DNA of 64,000 nucleotides from Pseudomonas reidholzensis (GTDB taxonomy: Bacteria > Pseudomonadota > Gammaproteobacteria > Pseudomonadales > Pseudomonadaceae), in contig NZ_UNOZ01000002.1 of assembly GCF_900536025.1 (NCBI RefSeq), positions 434,001-498,000 on the forward strand, read 5' to 3'. Shown one piece after another: positions 43,622 to 52,665 of the stretch. The position numbers and the translations under genes were made by a program. The number at the start of each line of letters is the position of its first letter. Position 1 is the stretch's first letter. The notes beneath the pieces are model-generated. The model had not been told where the DNA came from, did not search any database, and was given only the letters and a program-made list of their open reading frames with translations.

Positions 43622-46408
43622 ATGAAAAAGCTCATCGCGGGCCTGCTCGGCCCGCTGCTGCTCGGCGCCTGCGTGGCGCTGCCCGAAGCTGATGCACCGC
43701 TGCCCTGGGACCCCCAGGTCAGCCAAGGCACCATGGCCAACGGCCTGCAGTACCGGCTGGTGCGCGAGACCGCCCAGCCGGGCCGGCTCGACCTGCGCCT
43801 GACGGTCAATGCCGGCTCCATCGACGAAGCCGACGACCAGGTCGGCGTCGCCCACATGGTCGAACACCTGGTGTTCCACAGCCGTGCCGGCCAGGCCGAC
43901 AACCTGCGCCAGCGCATGACCGCGCTGGGCTGGGTGCAGGGTCGGCACTTCAACGCCGTGACCAACTACGAACGCACCCAGTTCATGCTCAGCCCACCGG
44001 CCGGCGTACGCCAGAGCCCGCAGGCCCTGCAGGCGCTGGCCGACCTGGTGTTCGCCGGCGACTACACGGCCGCCGACCTGGAACGTGAACGGCCGATCGT
44101 CATCGAAGAGTGGCGCGGTGGCCTGGGCGTGGCCCAGCGCATGAATCAGCAGCGCACCGCCTCGCAGCGGGTCGGCTCGCGCTACCCGGAGCACCGCACC
44201 ATCGGCAACGAGGCGGCCATTCGCAGTGCCAGCCTGGCCAGCCTGCAAGACTTCCAGGCGCGCTGGTACCAGGCGCCGAACATGGTCATTTCGGTGGTGG
44301 GCGATTTCGAGCCCGAGGCCATGCTGGCGCAGATCGAGCAGACCTTCGGCAAGGTGGAGGGCGGCAGCAGCCCGCTGCGTGATCACCGCGACCTGCCGCT
44401 GGATGAAAAGCTGAAGATCTTCCGCCTGCAGGACCCGCAGTCCGGCAGCAACCAGGTCGCCTTGCTGTTCCGCCTGCATGAGCCTGACAGCCGTGGCACG
44501 AGCCGCGCCGCCCTGCGCGAGCGACTGATCGACCGCATGACCCTGGCCGCCTTGCTCGACAGCCTGCGCCGCCAGCCGCTGGAGCCCGGGGTGCGCAGCC
44601 TGATCGCGCAGAAGACCCTGATCGGCAGCCAGTCGACCGTGCTCGGGATTGCCGCCGGTGTCGACGGCCAAGCCCACGACAGGGCCCTGCGCCAACTCCT
44701 CGGCGAGCTCGAACGCCTGCGTCAGCATGGCTTCAGCGACGCCGACTTTGCGCGTGAGCAGGCGCATATCCGCAGCCTGGGCGCCAAGACCCTGGCCAAC
44801 ACTGAGCCGCGCACCTTTGCCCAATGGGTCGAGCAGTTGAACAACGCCAGCGCGCCAGAGGGCCGCGTGGTCGAGCGCCACGCCAGCGCCAGCCGCTACC
44901 TGGAAGTCCTCGAAGGCATCGACAAGGCTGACCTCGAGCAGCGCCTGCAACGCTGGCTCGCCAGCCGCGATCAGGTCCTGCAGATCAGCGCGCCGAGTGC
45001 TTCGTTGACCCGGCTGCCGTCGGTGGCCGAGGTCGAAGCCCTGCAAGCCAGCCTGGCCCAGACCAGCCTCTCGGCACCCGCCACCGAGTCGCTGAAGGCG
45101 GTTGCGCCGCCGGCCCCTTTCAAGCCCGCTGCACCGGGGCCGGCAGGCACCGTGACCGCCCGCAAGGCTTTCCCGAAGGAGCAAGTCGAGCACTGGACGC
45201 TGAGCAACGGCGATCGCCTGGTCTGGCTGCGCCGCAACGGCCCCGACGGCACCTGGTTGCTGCAGGCCGATTCGTCCGCTGGCTACAGCGTGGCCGGCGC
45301 TGCCGACTGGCGCCTGCAGATGGCTGCCCAGCTGGCCCTGCGCAGTGGACCGCCGGGCACCGATCACCAGGCCTTGGCCGAGTGGCGCCAGCAGCAGCGC
45401 GCCACCATCAGCCTCACGCACCAGCCGCAACGCCTGCAACTCAACCTCAGCGGCACGCCCGAGCAACTGCCAGGCCTGCTGCAGAGCTACCGGATCAGCC
45501 AGCAGGCGAGCATCGACCCGTTGCTGTTCAGCGAGTCGCGCGACGATCTGCTGCAACGCGTGAGCAATCGCCCAGACGATGTGCGCAGCCGCCAGGAGAC
45601 TCAACAGCGCGCGCTGAAGTACGGCGCCGATCAATGGCAGGGTCCGGAGCTGGCGGCGTTGCAGGCCCTGACCCGCGAGCAGCTGGAGGCTGACTGGCAG
45701 CGCCTGGCGGGCGCCCCGGTGACCTACTACCTGATGGCCGATGTCGAGCCTGCGCGCCTGGACACCTGGGTCCGCGAGCAACTGGCGAGCCTGCCACGGC
45801 AGGCCGCGGTGACCACCCAGCCCGCCTTGCAGCAGCCCGGCCAGCGCCGCCACGACCTGGCCATCGCGCTGGAGCCACGGGTGGTGCTCGACGCCAGCAG
45901 CTACCAGCCGCAGCCGTGGAGCCCGGAAGCCGCCATGCGCGTCGCAGCCCTGCGTGACCTGGCCAACCAGCGCCTCAAGCAGCAGCTGCGTGGCGAGGCC
46001 TCTGGCGTCTACCGTTTGAGCTTCGAGAGCGAACTCAACCAGGACACCCAGCGCATCGAGAGCCGCCTGAACTTCACCTGTGACCCTGCCCGGGTGGATG
46101 AGCTGTGGGCCATGGCGCAGCAGACCCTGGCCGGGCTCAAGGTCGACCCGCAGTGGCTGGGTGAACAACGCAAAGAGCTGTCGCGCCAGGAAGCCAAGCG
46201 TCGTGACGACCCGCAGACTCAGTTCAAGCGCCTGATCCTCAGCGAACGCCACTGGCAGGACCCGCGCTACCTCAGCACCCAGGCTCAACTACCTGAAGCG
46301 CTGACCCTGCCGGCCCTGCAACAACAGTCGCGCCAGCTGTTCCCGGCGGCCAACCAGGTGCAACTGCGCCTGCTGCCATCGGCCGCGGCCCTGGAGCAGG
46401 CGCTGTGA
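43622..46408 (+). CDS. M16 zinc peptidase, lipoprotein (PqqL/FusC-like)
   Basis: 928-aa two-half M16 metallopeptidase. The N-terminal half has the inverted zinc motif H78-xx-E81-H82 (VAHMVEHLVFH) and the third ligand at E162 (PIVIEEWRGG). The C-terminal half (from ~residue 515) is the inactive M16 partner, so the chain forms a complete clam-shell. The start carries a lipobox (LLGAC, Cys17), predicting a lipid-anchored periplasmic protein, whereas FusC and PqqL are described as soluble periplasmic. A GTG at 43610 is an alternative start. It overlaps the ABC gene by four bases. Expected role: clipping the imported polypeptide to release it or its iron. Confidence 0.92.
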   Translation: MKKLIAGLLGPLLLGACVALPEADAPLPWDPQVSQGTMANGLQYRLVRETAQPGRLDLRLTVNAGSIDEADDQVGVAHMVEHLVFHSRAGQADNLRQRMTALGWVQGRHFNAVTNYERTQFMLSPPAGVRQSPQALQALADLVFAGDYTAADLERERPIVIEEWRGGLGVAQRMNQQRTASQRVGSRYPEHRTIGNEAAIRSASLASLQDFQARWYQAPNMVISVVGDFEPEAMLAQIEQTFGKVEGGSSPLRDHRDLPLDEKLKIFRLQDPQSGSNQVALLFRLHEPDSRGTSRAALRERLIDRMTLAALLDSLRRQPLEPGVRSLIAQKTLIGSQSTVLGIAAGVDGQAHDRALRQLLGELERLRQHGFSDADFAREQAHIRSLGAKTLANTEPRTFAQWVEQLNNASAPEGRVVERHASASRYLEVLEGIDKADLEQRLQRWLASRDQVLQISAPSASLTRLPSVAEVEALQASLAQTSLSAPATESLKAVAPPAPFKPAAPGPAGTVTARKAFPKEQVEHWTLSNGDRLVWLRRNGPDGTWLLQADSSAGYSVAGAADWRLQMAAQLALRSGPPGTDHQALAEWRQQQRATISLTHQPQRLQLNLSGTPEQLPGLLQSYRISQQASIDPLLFSESRDDLLQRVSNRPDDVRSRQETQQRALKYGADQWQGPELAALQALTREQLEADWQRLAGAPVTYYLMADVEPARLDTWVREQLASLPRQAAVTTQPALQQPGQRRHDLAIALEPRVVLDASSYQPQPWSPEAAMRVAALRDLANQRLKQQLRGEASGVYRLSFESELNQDTQRIESRLNFTCDPARVDELWAMAQQTLAGLKVDPQWLGEQRKELSRQEAKRRDDPQTQFKRLILSERHWQDPRYLSTQAQLPEALTLPALQQQSRQLFPAANQVQLRLLPSAAALEQAL

Positions 46409-48072
46409 ACACCCTGCGCAGGTTCTATCGGCTGAGCCGGCCATTCTGGCAAGACCGCCAGCAGTGGCTGGCCTGGCTGATGCTGGCGGCGGTGATCGGC
46501 CTGGGCCTGCTGATCGTGCAGATCAACGTGCTGATCAACAGCTGGAGCAAGACCTTCTACGACACGCTGGCGTCGTTCGACACCGCTGGGCTGTACGGTC
46601 TGGCCGGTGAGTACGCGCTCTATCTGGGGCTCTACGTATTGATCTACGTGGCCCTCGACTACATCCGCAAAGGCCTGGTGCTGCGCTGGCGCCAGGCGAT
46701 GACCGGGCGCCTGGTCGATGCCTGGCTGGGCGACCAGGCGTTCTATCGCCTGGGCCTCAGCGGCGAGCCGGACAACCCCGATCAGCGGATCGCCCAGGAT
46801 GTCGACCTGATGGTCGACCTGAGCATCGAGCTGGTCGCCTCGCTGGTGGTCAACCTGGCCCAGGTGGGCGCGTTCGTGGTGATCCTGTGGAATTTGTCTG
46901 GGGTGCAGACCTTCAGCCTGTTCGGTGAAAGCTATACCGTGCACGGCTACCTGGTGTGGATCGTGCTCGCCTACACCGTGATCGGCAGCGTCGTGACCCA
47001 CCTGATCGGCAAACCGTTGCACGTGCTCAACTACGAGCGCGAGCACCGCGAAGCGGACTTTCGTGCAAGCCTGCTGCGCAAGCGCGACCACGCCGAGCAG
47101 ATCGCCCTCTACCAGGGCGAGGGCGTCGAGCGGCAACAGCTGGCGCAGCGCTTTCGGGCGATTGCCGACAACTGGCGGCAGCTCATGGGCCGTGAGCGTG
47201 ACCTGAGCCTGTTCACCGTCGCCTACCAGCGCTTCAGCCTGATCGTGCCGGTGTTCGCCGCGCTGCCGGCGTTCATGGCCAAGACCATCACCCTGGGTGG
47301 CCTGATGCAGATCCGCAGCGCGTTCAATGCGGTGCATGACTCGCTCAGCTGGTTCATCAAGCTGTACCACAAGCTGGTGCGCTGGAGCGCCGCGCTGGAG
47401 CGGCTCGACCAGTTCGAGCGGGCCATCGAGGCCAGCCGCCAGCAGGTGATCAAGGCGCCGCAGGGGAGTTGCCTGTGCATGCAGGGGCTGACCTTGTGCC
47501 GGCCGGATGGCAGCACCTTGCTGAGCGACCTGGAACTGCGCGTAGGGCAAGGGCAATGGCTGCGCTTGGCCGGGCGCAGTGGCCTGGGCAAGTCGACCTT
47601 GCTGCGCACCTTGCAGGGGCTGTGGCCGTACTGCCTGGGCGACTGGCAGCTGCCGCCCGGGCGCAGTTTGCTGTTGCCGCAAAAACCCTACCTGCCGCAG
47701 ATGAGCTTGCGCGGGTTGCTGGCTTATCCACAGGTGCGCGAAGTTGACGACCGGCTGCTGATCGACGCGCTGGGCAAGGTCGGGCTGGCGGGGTTGAGCG
47801 GGCGTCTGCAGGATGAAGCCGAGTGGGAGCGGGTGCTCTCGGGGGGCGAGCAGCAGCGCTTGAGCCTGGCGCGGGCCTTGTTGTACCGGCCGGATACCCT
47901 GTACCTGGATGAGGCGACCAGTCAGCTGGACTTCGCGTCGGCGCGTGGCTTGCTGGTGATGCTCAGGCACGAACTGCCGGCGTGTACGGTGGTGGGGGTA
48001 ACCCATCAGGCCGGGCTGGCCGAGTTGTTCGAGCGCACGCTGGAGTTGGAGAAACAGCCCGCGTTGGTTTAA
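46405..48072 (+). CDS. ABC transporter, YddA/FusD-like (SbmA/BacA-type membrane domain fused to ATPase)
   Basis: 555-aa half-transporter. Residues ~1-330 form the ABC-membrane-2 domain with about six spans (WLAWLMLAAVIGLGLLIVQINVLINSW and others). Residues ~360-555 are the ATPase: Walker A AGRSGLGKSTLL, signature LSGGEQQRLSLARAL, Walker B TLYLDEATSQLD, H-loop VGVTHQ. It starts with GTG overlapping the peptidase stop (GTGA), so the two are translationally coupled. YddA/FusD relatives are thought to move peptide products of the partner protease across the inner membrane. The direction of transport is unproved. It probably acts as a homodimer. Confidence 0.92.
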   Translation: MNTLRRFYRLSRPFWQDRQQWLAWLMLAAVIGLGLLIVQINVLINSWSKTFYDTLASFDTAGLYGLAGEYALYLGLYVLIYVALDYIRKGLVLRWRQAMTGRLVDAWLGDQAFYRLGLSGEPDNPDQRIAQDVDLMVDLSIELVASLVVNLAQVGAFVVILWNLSGVQTFSLFGESYTVHGYLVWIVLAYTVIGSVVTHLIGKPLHVLNYEREHREADFRASLLRKRDHAEQIALYQGEGVERQQLAQRFRAIADNWRQLMGRERDLSLFTVAYQRFSLIVPVFAALPAFMAKTITLGGLMQIRSAFNAVHDSLSWFIKLYHKLVRWSAALERLDQFERAIEASRQQVIKAPQGSCLCMQGLTLCRPDGSTLLSDLELRVGQGQWLRLAGRSGLGKSTLLRTLQGLWPYCLGDWQLPPGRSLLLPQKPYLPQMSLRGLLAYPQVREVDDRLLIDALGKVGLAGLSGRLQDEAEWERVLSGGEQQRLSLARALLYRPDTLYLDEATSQLDFASARGLLVMLRHELPACTVVGVTHQAGLAELFERTLELEKQPALV

Positions 48073-48082
48073 CCCTGAAATC

Positions 48083-48198
48083 GCCGGGGCTGCTGCGCAG
48101 CCCTATCGCGACACAAGGCCGCTCCCACAAGGTACGGCGTACGCTGATCTCTGTGGGAGCGGCCTTGCGTCGCGATAGGGCCGCAAAGCGGCCCCGGC
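48083..48198. repeat. Inverted REP pair, CGCGACACAAGGCCGC variant
   Basis: GGGGCTGCTGCGCAGCCC then TATCGCGACACAAGGCCGCT, with the inverse unit at 48150-48198. It lies between convergent ABC and small hypothetical genes and probably terminates both. Confidence 0.92.
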
Positions 48199-48208
48199 AA
48201 TCTTGAAG

Positions 48209-48466
48209 TCAGCCGCGGTTGTTGAACTGCGCCAACGCCGGCAGCAATTGCTTGTCGATCGCCTGGCGCACCGCCGGCAAAATCGTCGCACTCCCGGTAT
48301 ACATCTGTTCGACCATACCCTTGAGCGCACGCGCATTGGGCTCGGTCAGCCCACGCACCACCACCTCACAGGCCTGCTCGGCACTGGCTCCCGCCGGGAT
48401 GTCGAACCCCCGCGCGCGCATCTGCCCCAACAGGTCGTCCTGATCAATCAAATCCGCATGCATCAT
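48209..48466 (-). CDS. Small hypothetical protein
   Basis: 85-aa acidic, helical product (MMHADLIDQDDLLGQMRARGFDIPAGASAEQACEVVVRG, then EPNARALKGMVEQMYTGSATILPAVRQAIDKQLLPAL). There is no signal peptide, membrane segment or known motif. ATG 48466 has AAGGGA eight bases upstream. The frame is open much further but without ribosome sites. It lies alone next to a REP pair, and I cannot assign a family. Confidence 0.7.
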   Translation of the reverse strand: MMHADLIDQDDLLGQMRARGFDIPAGASAEQACEVVVRGLTEPNARALKGMVEQMYTGSATILPAVRQAIDKQLLPALAQFNNRG

Positions 48467-48693
48467 GGCTGTTGTCCCTTTTATCGCTAAGAGAGTGCTG
48501 CTGTGATTTACGACTGATTCTGTGTCTACAGCGACACGCCCGCAACAACAGATTGTCGCCATGACTGCTTTGGCTAAGAACAGGTCGTTCCCGGCTAAAT
48601 CCAGCCCGCGGGAAGTCAGCACACTGGGGCCATTCACCGATACGGAGGGTTTGGTCACCCTCGCTCGTGCACAGTGGATGTTGCTCGCTCTTG

Positions 48694-48730
48694 GCCCCGC
48701 TGGCTCACGGCTTTGCGGGGTTATTTTTTT
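48694..48730 (+). terminator. Orphan intrinsic terminator
   Basis: CCCCGC stem with GCGGGG, and TTATTTTTTT downstream. No plus-strand CDS precedes it, so it may end a small RNA starting within 48.47-48.65 kb. Confidence 0.55.
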
Positions 48731-48781
48731 GGGCGTGTGAAGGCCTCTGGGTGCATGCCTTGATTGTTCTGGCGCCTTTTG

Positions 48782-49045
48782 GATCGAGCGCCGCCCGCGC
48801 GGCGCATCGCGGGCAAGTCGGATCGCCGCACCGCCGCTCCTACATTTGTTGCAACGCACCATGGCCTATGAGAGAGGCGTTGCCAGCCTTGGTGCATATC
48901 GAAAGGTTGCAGAGAGGCCGTCGAGGTCGGCTCAGGACCGTCGTCGTACAAACAAGGCTAAAACCTCGGTCTATAAGGCCATGGTACGTTGCAACAATGT
49001 AGGAGCGGGCTTGCCCGCGATGCGCCGCGCGGGCGGCGCTCGATC
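48782..49045. repeat. Long inverted repeat built around REP units
   Basis: Left arm 48782-48866 and right arm 48978-49045 are near-exact inverse copies, running GATCGAGCGCCGCCCGCGCG ... ACCATGGCC. The left arm carries a 16-base extra segment (48818-48833). The centre (48867-48977) has no gene. Confidence 0.85.
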
Positions 49046-49090
49046 TCGAGGGCGCTAAAAGAGCAACGACATGCACTTGGTGGCCCTTGC

Positions 49091-49561
49091 TCAACTCGGA
49101 ATCTGGATCACACGACCGCTGAACTGCGCCACGGGAAGGTCTCGCTGTTGCTCGACCAACCCCGCCAACAGCGAGGCGCTCATATCGCCGAACGGTGCCG
49201 ACTTAGGCCCCGCCAAATCCACATGCAGCAGCATCTGCTCACTCGCCGCCAACGCTTCATCGAACCCCGCCCGATGCAGGCTGTGATACAAGTGCAGGCG
49301 CTTGCGATCAAAGCCGATGATCTGCGTCTGCACCCACACCTGTGTGCCCAGCTTCACCTCGTGCAGGTAATTGATATGCGCTTCGAGCGTGAACAACGAG
49401 TGTCCACTCTGCCCGCGGCTGTCGGCATCCAGGCCGATCTGCTCCATCAGCGCATCGGTGGCGTAGCTGAAGATCAGCAGGTAATAGGCGTCGCGCAGGT
49501 GCCCGTTGTAGTCGACCCAGTCCTGCTGGACTGGGGTGCGGTAAGTGATCAATGCCGGCAT
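49091..49561 (-). CDS. cdhB: Hot-dog thioesterase, betainyl-CoA thioesterase of carnitine catabolism
   Basis: 156-aa 4-hydroxybenzoyl-CoA-thioesterase-type hot-dog protein (VQQDWVDYNGHLRDAYYLLIFSYATDALMEQIGL; the aspartate in QDWVDYNGH is the catalytic position; FTLEAHINYLHEVKLGTQV follows). In the P. aeruginosa carnitine operon the equivalent hydrolyses betainyl-CoA to glycine betaine and CoA. It starts ten bases after the cdhA stop in the same leftward operon caiX-cdhC-cdhA-cdhB, which supports the assignment. Confidence 0.9.
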   Translation of the reverse strand: MPALITYRTPVQQDWVDYNGHLRDAYYLLIFSYATDALMEQIGLDADSRGQSGHSLFTLEAHINYLHEVKLGTQVWVQTQIIGFDRKRLHLYHSLHRAGFDEALAASEQMLLHVDLAGPKSAPFGDMSASLLAGLVEQQRDLPVAQFSGRVIQIPS

Positions 49562-49571
49562 CGCACTCTCC

Positions 49572-50537
49572 TCAATCGCTGAAGGCCATGCCGTGCTTGG
49601 CCTTGGTGGCTTTTACCGCGTCCAGCACGGCCAGCAGGCAATCATCACGGTAGCGCTCCAGCGCGGCGATGCTGCGTTGGCCTTGTTGCTCGGCGGTGCC
49701 CTCGACCACATCATCGATCAGTTTGTCGGTCAGCTGCGGCGCAGGCAGGTACGTCCAAGGCAGCTGCAGGGCGGGGCCGAACTGGGCCATGAAGTGGCGC
49801 ATGCCAGCATCGCCACCGGCCAGCGTGTAGGTGAGGAAGGTGCCCATGAACGACCAGCGCAGGCCGGCGCCAAAGCGGATCGCATCGTCGATCTCGCCGG
49901 TGGTCGCCACGCCATCGTTGACCAGGTGCAGCGCCTCGCGCCAGAGCGCTTCGAGCAGGCGATCGGCGATAAAGCCAGGGACTTCCTTGCGCACATGCAA
50001 GGGGCGCATGCCGAGCGCGGTATAGATGGTTTTTGCGGCCTCGATCGCCTCGGGCGCGGTGTTGCGACCGCCGACGATTTCCACCAGCGGCAACAGGTAG
50101 ACCGGGTTGAACGGGTGGCCGACCACGCAGCGTTCGGGGTGCGTCGACGACTCGTAGAACTCGCTCGGCAACAGCCCCGAGGTACTCGAGCCGATGATCG
50201 CCTCGGGCTTCGCCGCGGCGCTGATGCGGGCATGCAGGTCAAGCTTCAGCTCGAGCCGCTCGGGCGCGCTTTCCTGGATGAAATCGGCGTCGCGCACGCA
50301 GGCTTCGACCGTGTCGACGAAGCGCAGTCGGCTCTGCGCCGCGCCGGGCGCCAGGCCTTGTTGCTCGAGCGCCGGCCAGGCATTGGCGATGCGCTGGCGC
50401 AGCGCGGCTTCGGCGCCGGGGGCCGGGTCCCAGGCGATCACGTCCAGGCCGTGGGCGAGGGCGCGGGCGACCCAGCCGCTGCCGATGACGCCACTGCCAA
50501 GCGCGGCGAAGGTCTTGATCTCGGTGATGAAGGGCAT
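49572..50537 (-). CDS. cdhA: L-carnitine dehydrogenase
   Basis: 321-aa NAD-dependent enzyme of the 3-hydroxyacyl-CoA-dehydrogenase fold, oxidising carnitine to 3-dehydrocarnitine. The Rossmann motif [17 protein letters not shown] lies at residues ~14-30, [11 protein letters not shown] and [17 protein letters not shown] carry the catalytic His, and the C-terminal helical domain begins at [20 protein letters not shown]. The gene follows cdhC by 17 bases. Length and motifs fit characterised Pseudomonas carnitine dehydrogenases. Confidence 0.95.
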   Translation of the reverse strand: MPFITEIKTFAALGSGVIGSGWVARALAHGLDVIAWDPAPGAEAALRQRIANAWPALEQQGLAPGAAQSRLRFVDTVEACVRDADFIQESAPERLELKLDLHARISAAAKPEAIIGSSTSGLLPSEFYESSTHPERCVVGHPFNPVYLLPLVEIVGGRNTAPEAIEAAKTIYTALGMRPLHVRKEVPGFIADRLLEALWREALHLVNDGVATTGEIDDAIRFGAGLRWSFMGTFLTYTLAGGDAGMRHFMAQFGPALQLPWTYLPAPQLTDKLIDDVVEGTAEQQGQRSIAALERYRDDCLLAVLDAVKATKAKHGMAFSD

Positions 50538-50554
50538 GTCGATCTCCTGAAGGT

Positions 50555-51439
50555 TCAGCGGCGCTTGAGGTTCATTTTTGCCCGGCCCTCGGCCGGGGTC
50601 AGTACGCGGGCTCCGAGGCGGGTGACGATCTCCACCGCGCGCTCGACCAGTTGGCCGTTGCTGGCCAGCACGCCTTTGTCCAGGTACAGGTTGTCTTCCA
50701 GGCCGACCCGCACGTTGCCGCCGAGCAGCACCGCCTGGGCGGCCATCGGCATCTGCATGCGGCCGATGCCGAAGCCGGCCCAGGTGGCGGTGGGTGGCAA
50801 GTTGTCGACCATGGCTTTCATGGTGCCGGTGTCGGCCGGGGCGCCCCATGGGATGCCCAGGCACAGTTGGAACAGCGGGTCGTCGAGCAGGCCTTCCTTG
50901 ATCATCTGCTTGGCGAACCAGAGGTGGCCGGTGTCGAAGATCTCCAGCTCGGCTTTGACCCCCAGCTCGGTGATGCGCTTAGCGCCGGCGCGCAGTTGTG
51001 CGGGAGTAGAGACGTAGATGGCGTTGCCGTCGCCGAAGTTGAGCGTGCCGCAGTCCAGGGTGCAGATTTCCGGGAGCAGCGCCTCGACGTGGGCCAGGCG
51101 CTCCAGCGGGCCGATCAGGTCGGTGCCGGGGCCGAACTCCATGGGCGTTTCACCGGGGCCGATCTCGAGGTCGCCGCCCATCCCGGCAGTGAGGTTGACG
51201 ATGATGTCGACGTCGGCTTCGCGGATGCGCTCCATGACTTCGCGGTAGAGGCTGACGTCGCGGCTGAAGCGGCCGGTTTGTGGGTCGCGGACGTGGCAGT
51301 GGACCACGGTGGCGCCGGCCTTGGCGGCTTCGACGGCGGCGGCGGCGATCTGTTGTGGGGTGACGGGGACCAGGTGGCTCTTGGCGACCGTGTCGCCGGC
51401 GCCGGTGAGGGCGCAGGTGATGATGACGTCGTGGTTCAT
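50555..51439 (-). CDS. cdhC: Dehydrocarnitine cleavage enzyme (BKACE family)
   Basis: 294-aa beta-keto-acid cleavage enzyme that with acetyl-CoA splits 3-dehydrocarnitine into acetoacetate and betainyl-CoA. Zinc ligands are visible in VVHCHVRD (His47, His49); [28 protein letters not shown] and [27 protein letters not shown] are family segments. It continues the leftward operon toward cdhA, and a REP pair separates it from caiX. ATG 51439 was chosen because the upstream frame is REP-derived. Confidence 0.94.
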   Translation of the reverse strand: MNHDVIITCALTGAGDTVAKSHLVPVTPQQIAAAAVEAAKAGATVVHCHVRDPQTGRFSRDVSLYREVMERIREADVDIIVNLTAGMGGDLEIGPGETPMEFGPGTDLIGPLERLAHVEALLPEICTLDCGTLNFGDGNAIYVSTPAQLRAGAKRITELGVKAELEIFDTGHLWFAKQMIKEGLLDDPLFQLCLGIPWGAPADTGTMKAMVDNLPPTATWAGFGIGRMQMPMAAQAVLLGGNVRVGLEDNLYLDKGVLASNGQLVERAVEIVTRLGARVLTPAEGRAKMNLKRR

Positions 51440-51483
51440 GGCACGAATCCTTGGCGGTGTGTCTGGGAGGTCGGTGGTGTTCT

Positions 51484-51568
51484 TTTCGCGGGTAAACCCG
51501 CTCCCACAGGATTTCCACTGAACCAGGGTGCGCACGAACCCTGTGGGAGCGGGTTTACCCGCGAAAGC
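51484..51568. repeat. Inverted REP pair between caiX and cdhC
   Basis: TTCGCGGGTAAACCCGCTCC (51484-51503) and the inverse unit (51540-51565). It interrupts the carnitine operon and may lower or stabilise downstream expression. Confidence 0.92.
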
Positions 51569-51574
51569 GATCTG

Positions 51575-52519
51575 TCAGTTGGCAGTGAGCTTGAGGTTGT
51601 CAGCGGCAGGCTTGCCGTCGAAGGTGGTGACGCCTTCGAGCCAGCGGGCCTTGTCTTCGGGATGGTCCTTGAGCCACTGGCGGGCCGACTCCAGCGCGTC
51701 CTTGTGGTCGAGCAGCGGCTGCATCATGCGGCTCTCGTCCTCGGCGCTGAAGCTCAGGTTGGCCAGCAGGCGGCTGGCGTTGGGGCAGCGCTCGGCATAG
51801 TCTGGCGCGGTCACCGTCCACACCGTGGCGCGGCCTTCGTCCGGGCCGAGGGCACCTTCGCTCTCGCCCAGGTACGCCATGTCGACATTGACGTTCATCG
51901 GGTGCGGCGCCCAGCCGAAGAACACCACCGCCTCCTTGCGCCGCACCGCACGGTCGACCGCGGCGAGCATGCCGGCTTCGCTCGACTCGACCAGCTGGAA
52001 TTTGCCCAGGCCAAACTGGTTCTTGGCGATCATTGCCTTGATCTGGGTGTTGGCGCCCGAGCCTGGCTCGATGCCGTAGATCTTGCCGCCCAGCTCTTTC
52101 TCGAACTTGTGGATATCGGCAAAGGTTTTCAGGCCTTTGTCGGCGAGGTATTTGGGCACCGCCAAGGTCGCCCGCGCATCGCTCAGGCTGGGCTCGGCGA
52201 GCACCTTGACCTGCTTGGCGTCGATGAACGGGGTGATGGTCTGGTTCATGATCGGGTTCCAGTAGCCCAGGAACATGTCCAGGCGCTGGTCGCGGATGCC
52301 GGCGAAGATGATCTGCTGCGAGGCGCTGGTCTGTTTGGTCTGGTAGCCCAGGCCGTCGAGCAGCACCTGGGCCATGGCGCTGGTGGCGATGACGTCGGTC
52401 CAGTTGACCACGCCCAGGCGCACGTTCTTGCAGGCGGCGGGCTCGGCGGCGAATGCCGGGGCTGCCAGGGTGGTGCTCAAAGCAAGGGATAACAGGCTGC
52501 GGCGGATCAAGCGGTGCAT
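51575..52519 (-). CDS. caiX: Periplasmic carnitine-binding protein
   Basis: 314-aa binding protein with signal peptide (MHRLIRRSLLSLALSTTLAAPAFA) and OpuAC fold: CKNVRLGVVNWTDVIATSAMAQVLLDGLGY, YWNPIMNQTI, GIEPGSGANTQI and FFGWAPHPMNVNVDMAYL. It is a close paralogue of CbcX. It heads the carnitine operon, divergent from cdhR across 146 bases. No permease or ATPase is adjacent, so it presumably docks on CbcWV (32.5-34.5 kb), as shown for the P. aeruginosa orthologue. Confidence 0.94.
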   Translation of the reverse strand: MHRLIRRSLLSLALSTTLAAPAFAAEPAACKNVRLGVVNWTDVIATSAMAQVLLDGLGYQTKQTSASQQIIFAGIRDQRLDMFLGYWNPIMNQTITPFIDAKQVKVLAEPSLSDARATLAVPKYLADKGLKTFADIHKFEKELGGKIYGIEPGSGANTQIKAMIAKNQFGLGKFQLVESSEAGMLAAVDRAVRRKEAVVFFGWAPHPMNVNVDMAYLGESEGALGPDEGRATVWTVTAPDYAERCPNASRLLANLSFSAEDESRMMQPLLDHKDALESARQWLKDHPEDKARWLEGVTTFDGKPAADNLKLTAN

Positions 52520-52665
52520 GGTGGCTCTCCATCGGCAGTGCATCTTGTTATGGTTGGCGGCCTCTGCGGACCGTGTGCTTAAACTACGCCGCTGGCCGGG
52601 TGGAAAATCGCACGCTGGCGACCAACACTTGCACCCAAGCGACCACCTCTCCTGTGGAGCATTCG

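Larger units (their letters stand above)
48467..49090. other. Gene-free stretch with hairpins and a long inverted repeat
   Basis: About 620 bases. CCCCGC (48696-48701) and GCGGGG (48716-48721) bracket a 14-base loop followed by TTATTTTTTT, a terminator-like structure on the plus strand with no gene ahead of it. Then comes the long inverted repeat 48782-49045. A small plus-strand RNA ending at ~48730 is possible but unproved. Confidence 0.5.

Noticed and set aside
43598-46288. Antisense open frame of ~900 codons under the M16 peptidase gene
   Set aside because: Shadow of the peptidase; no ribosome site or motif. Similar shadows under the MFS, STN receptor and dgcB genes were dropped for the same reason.
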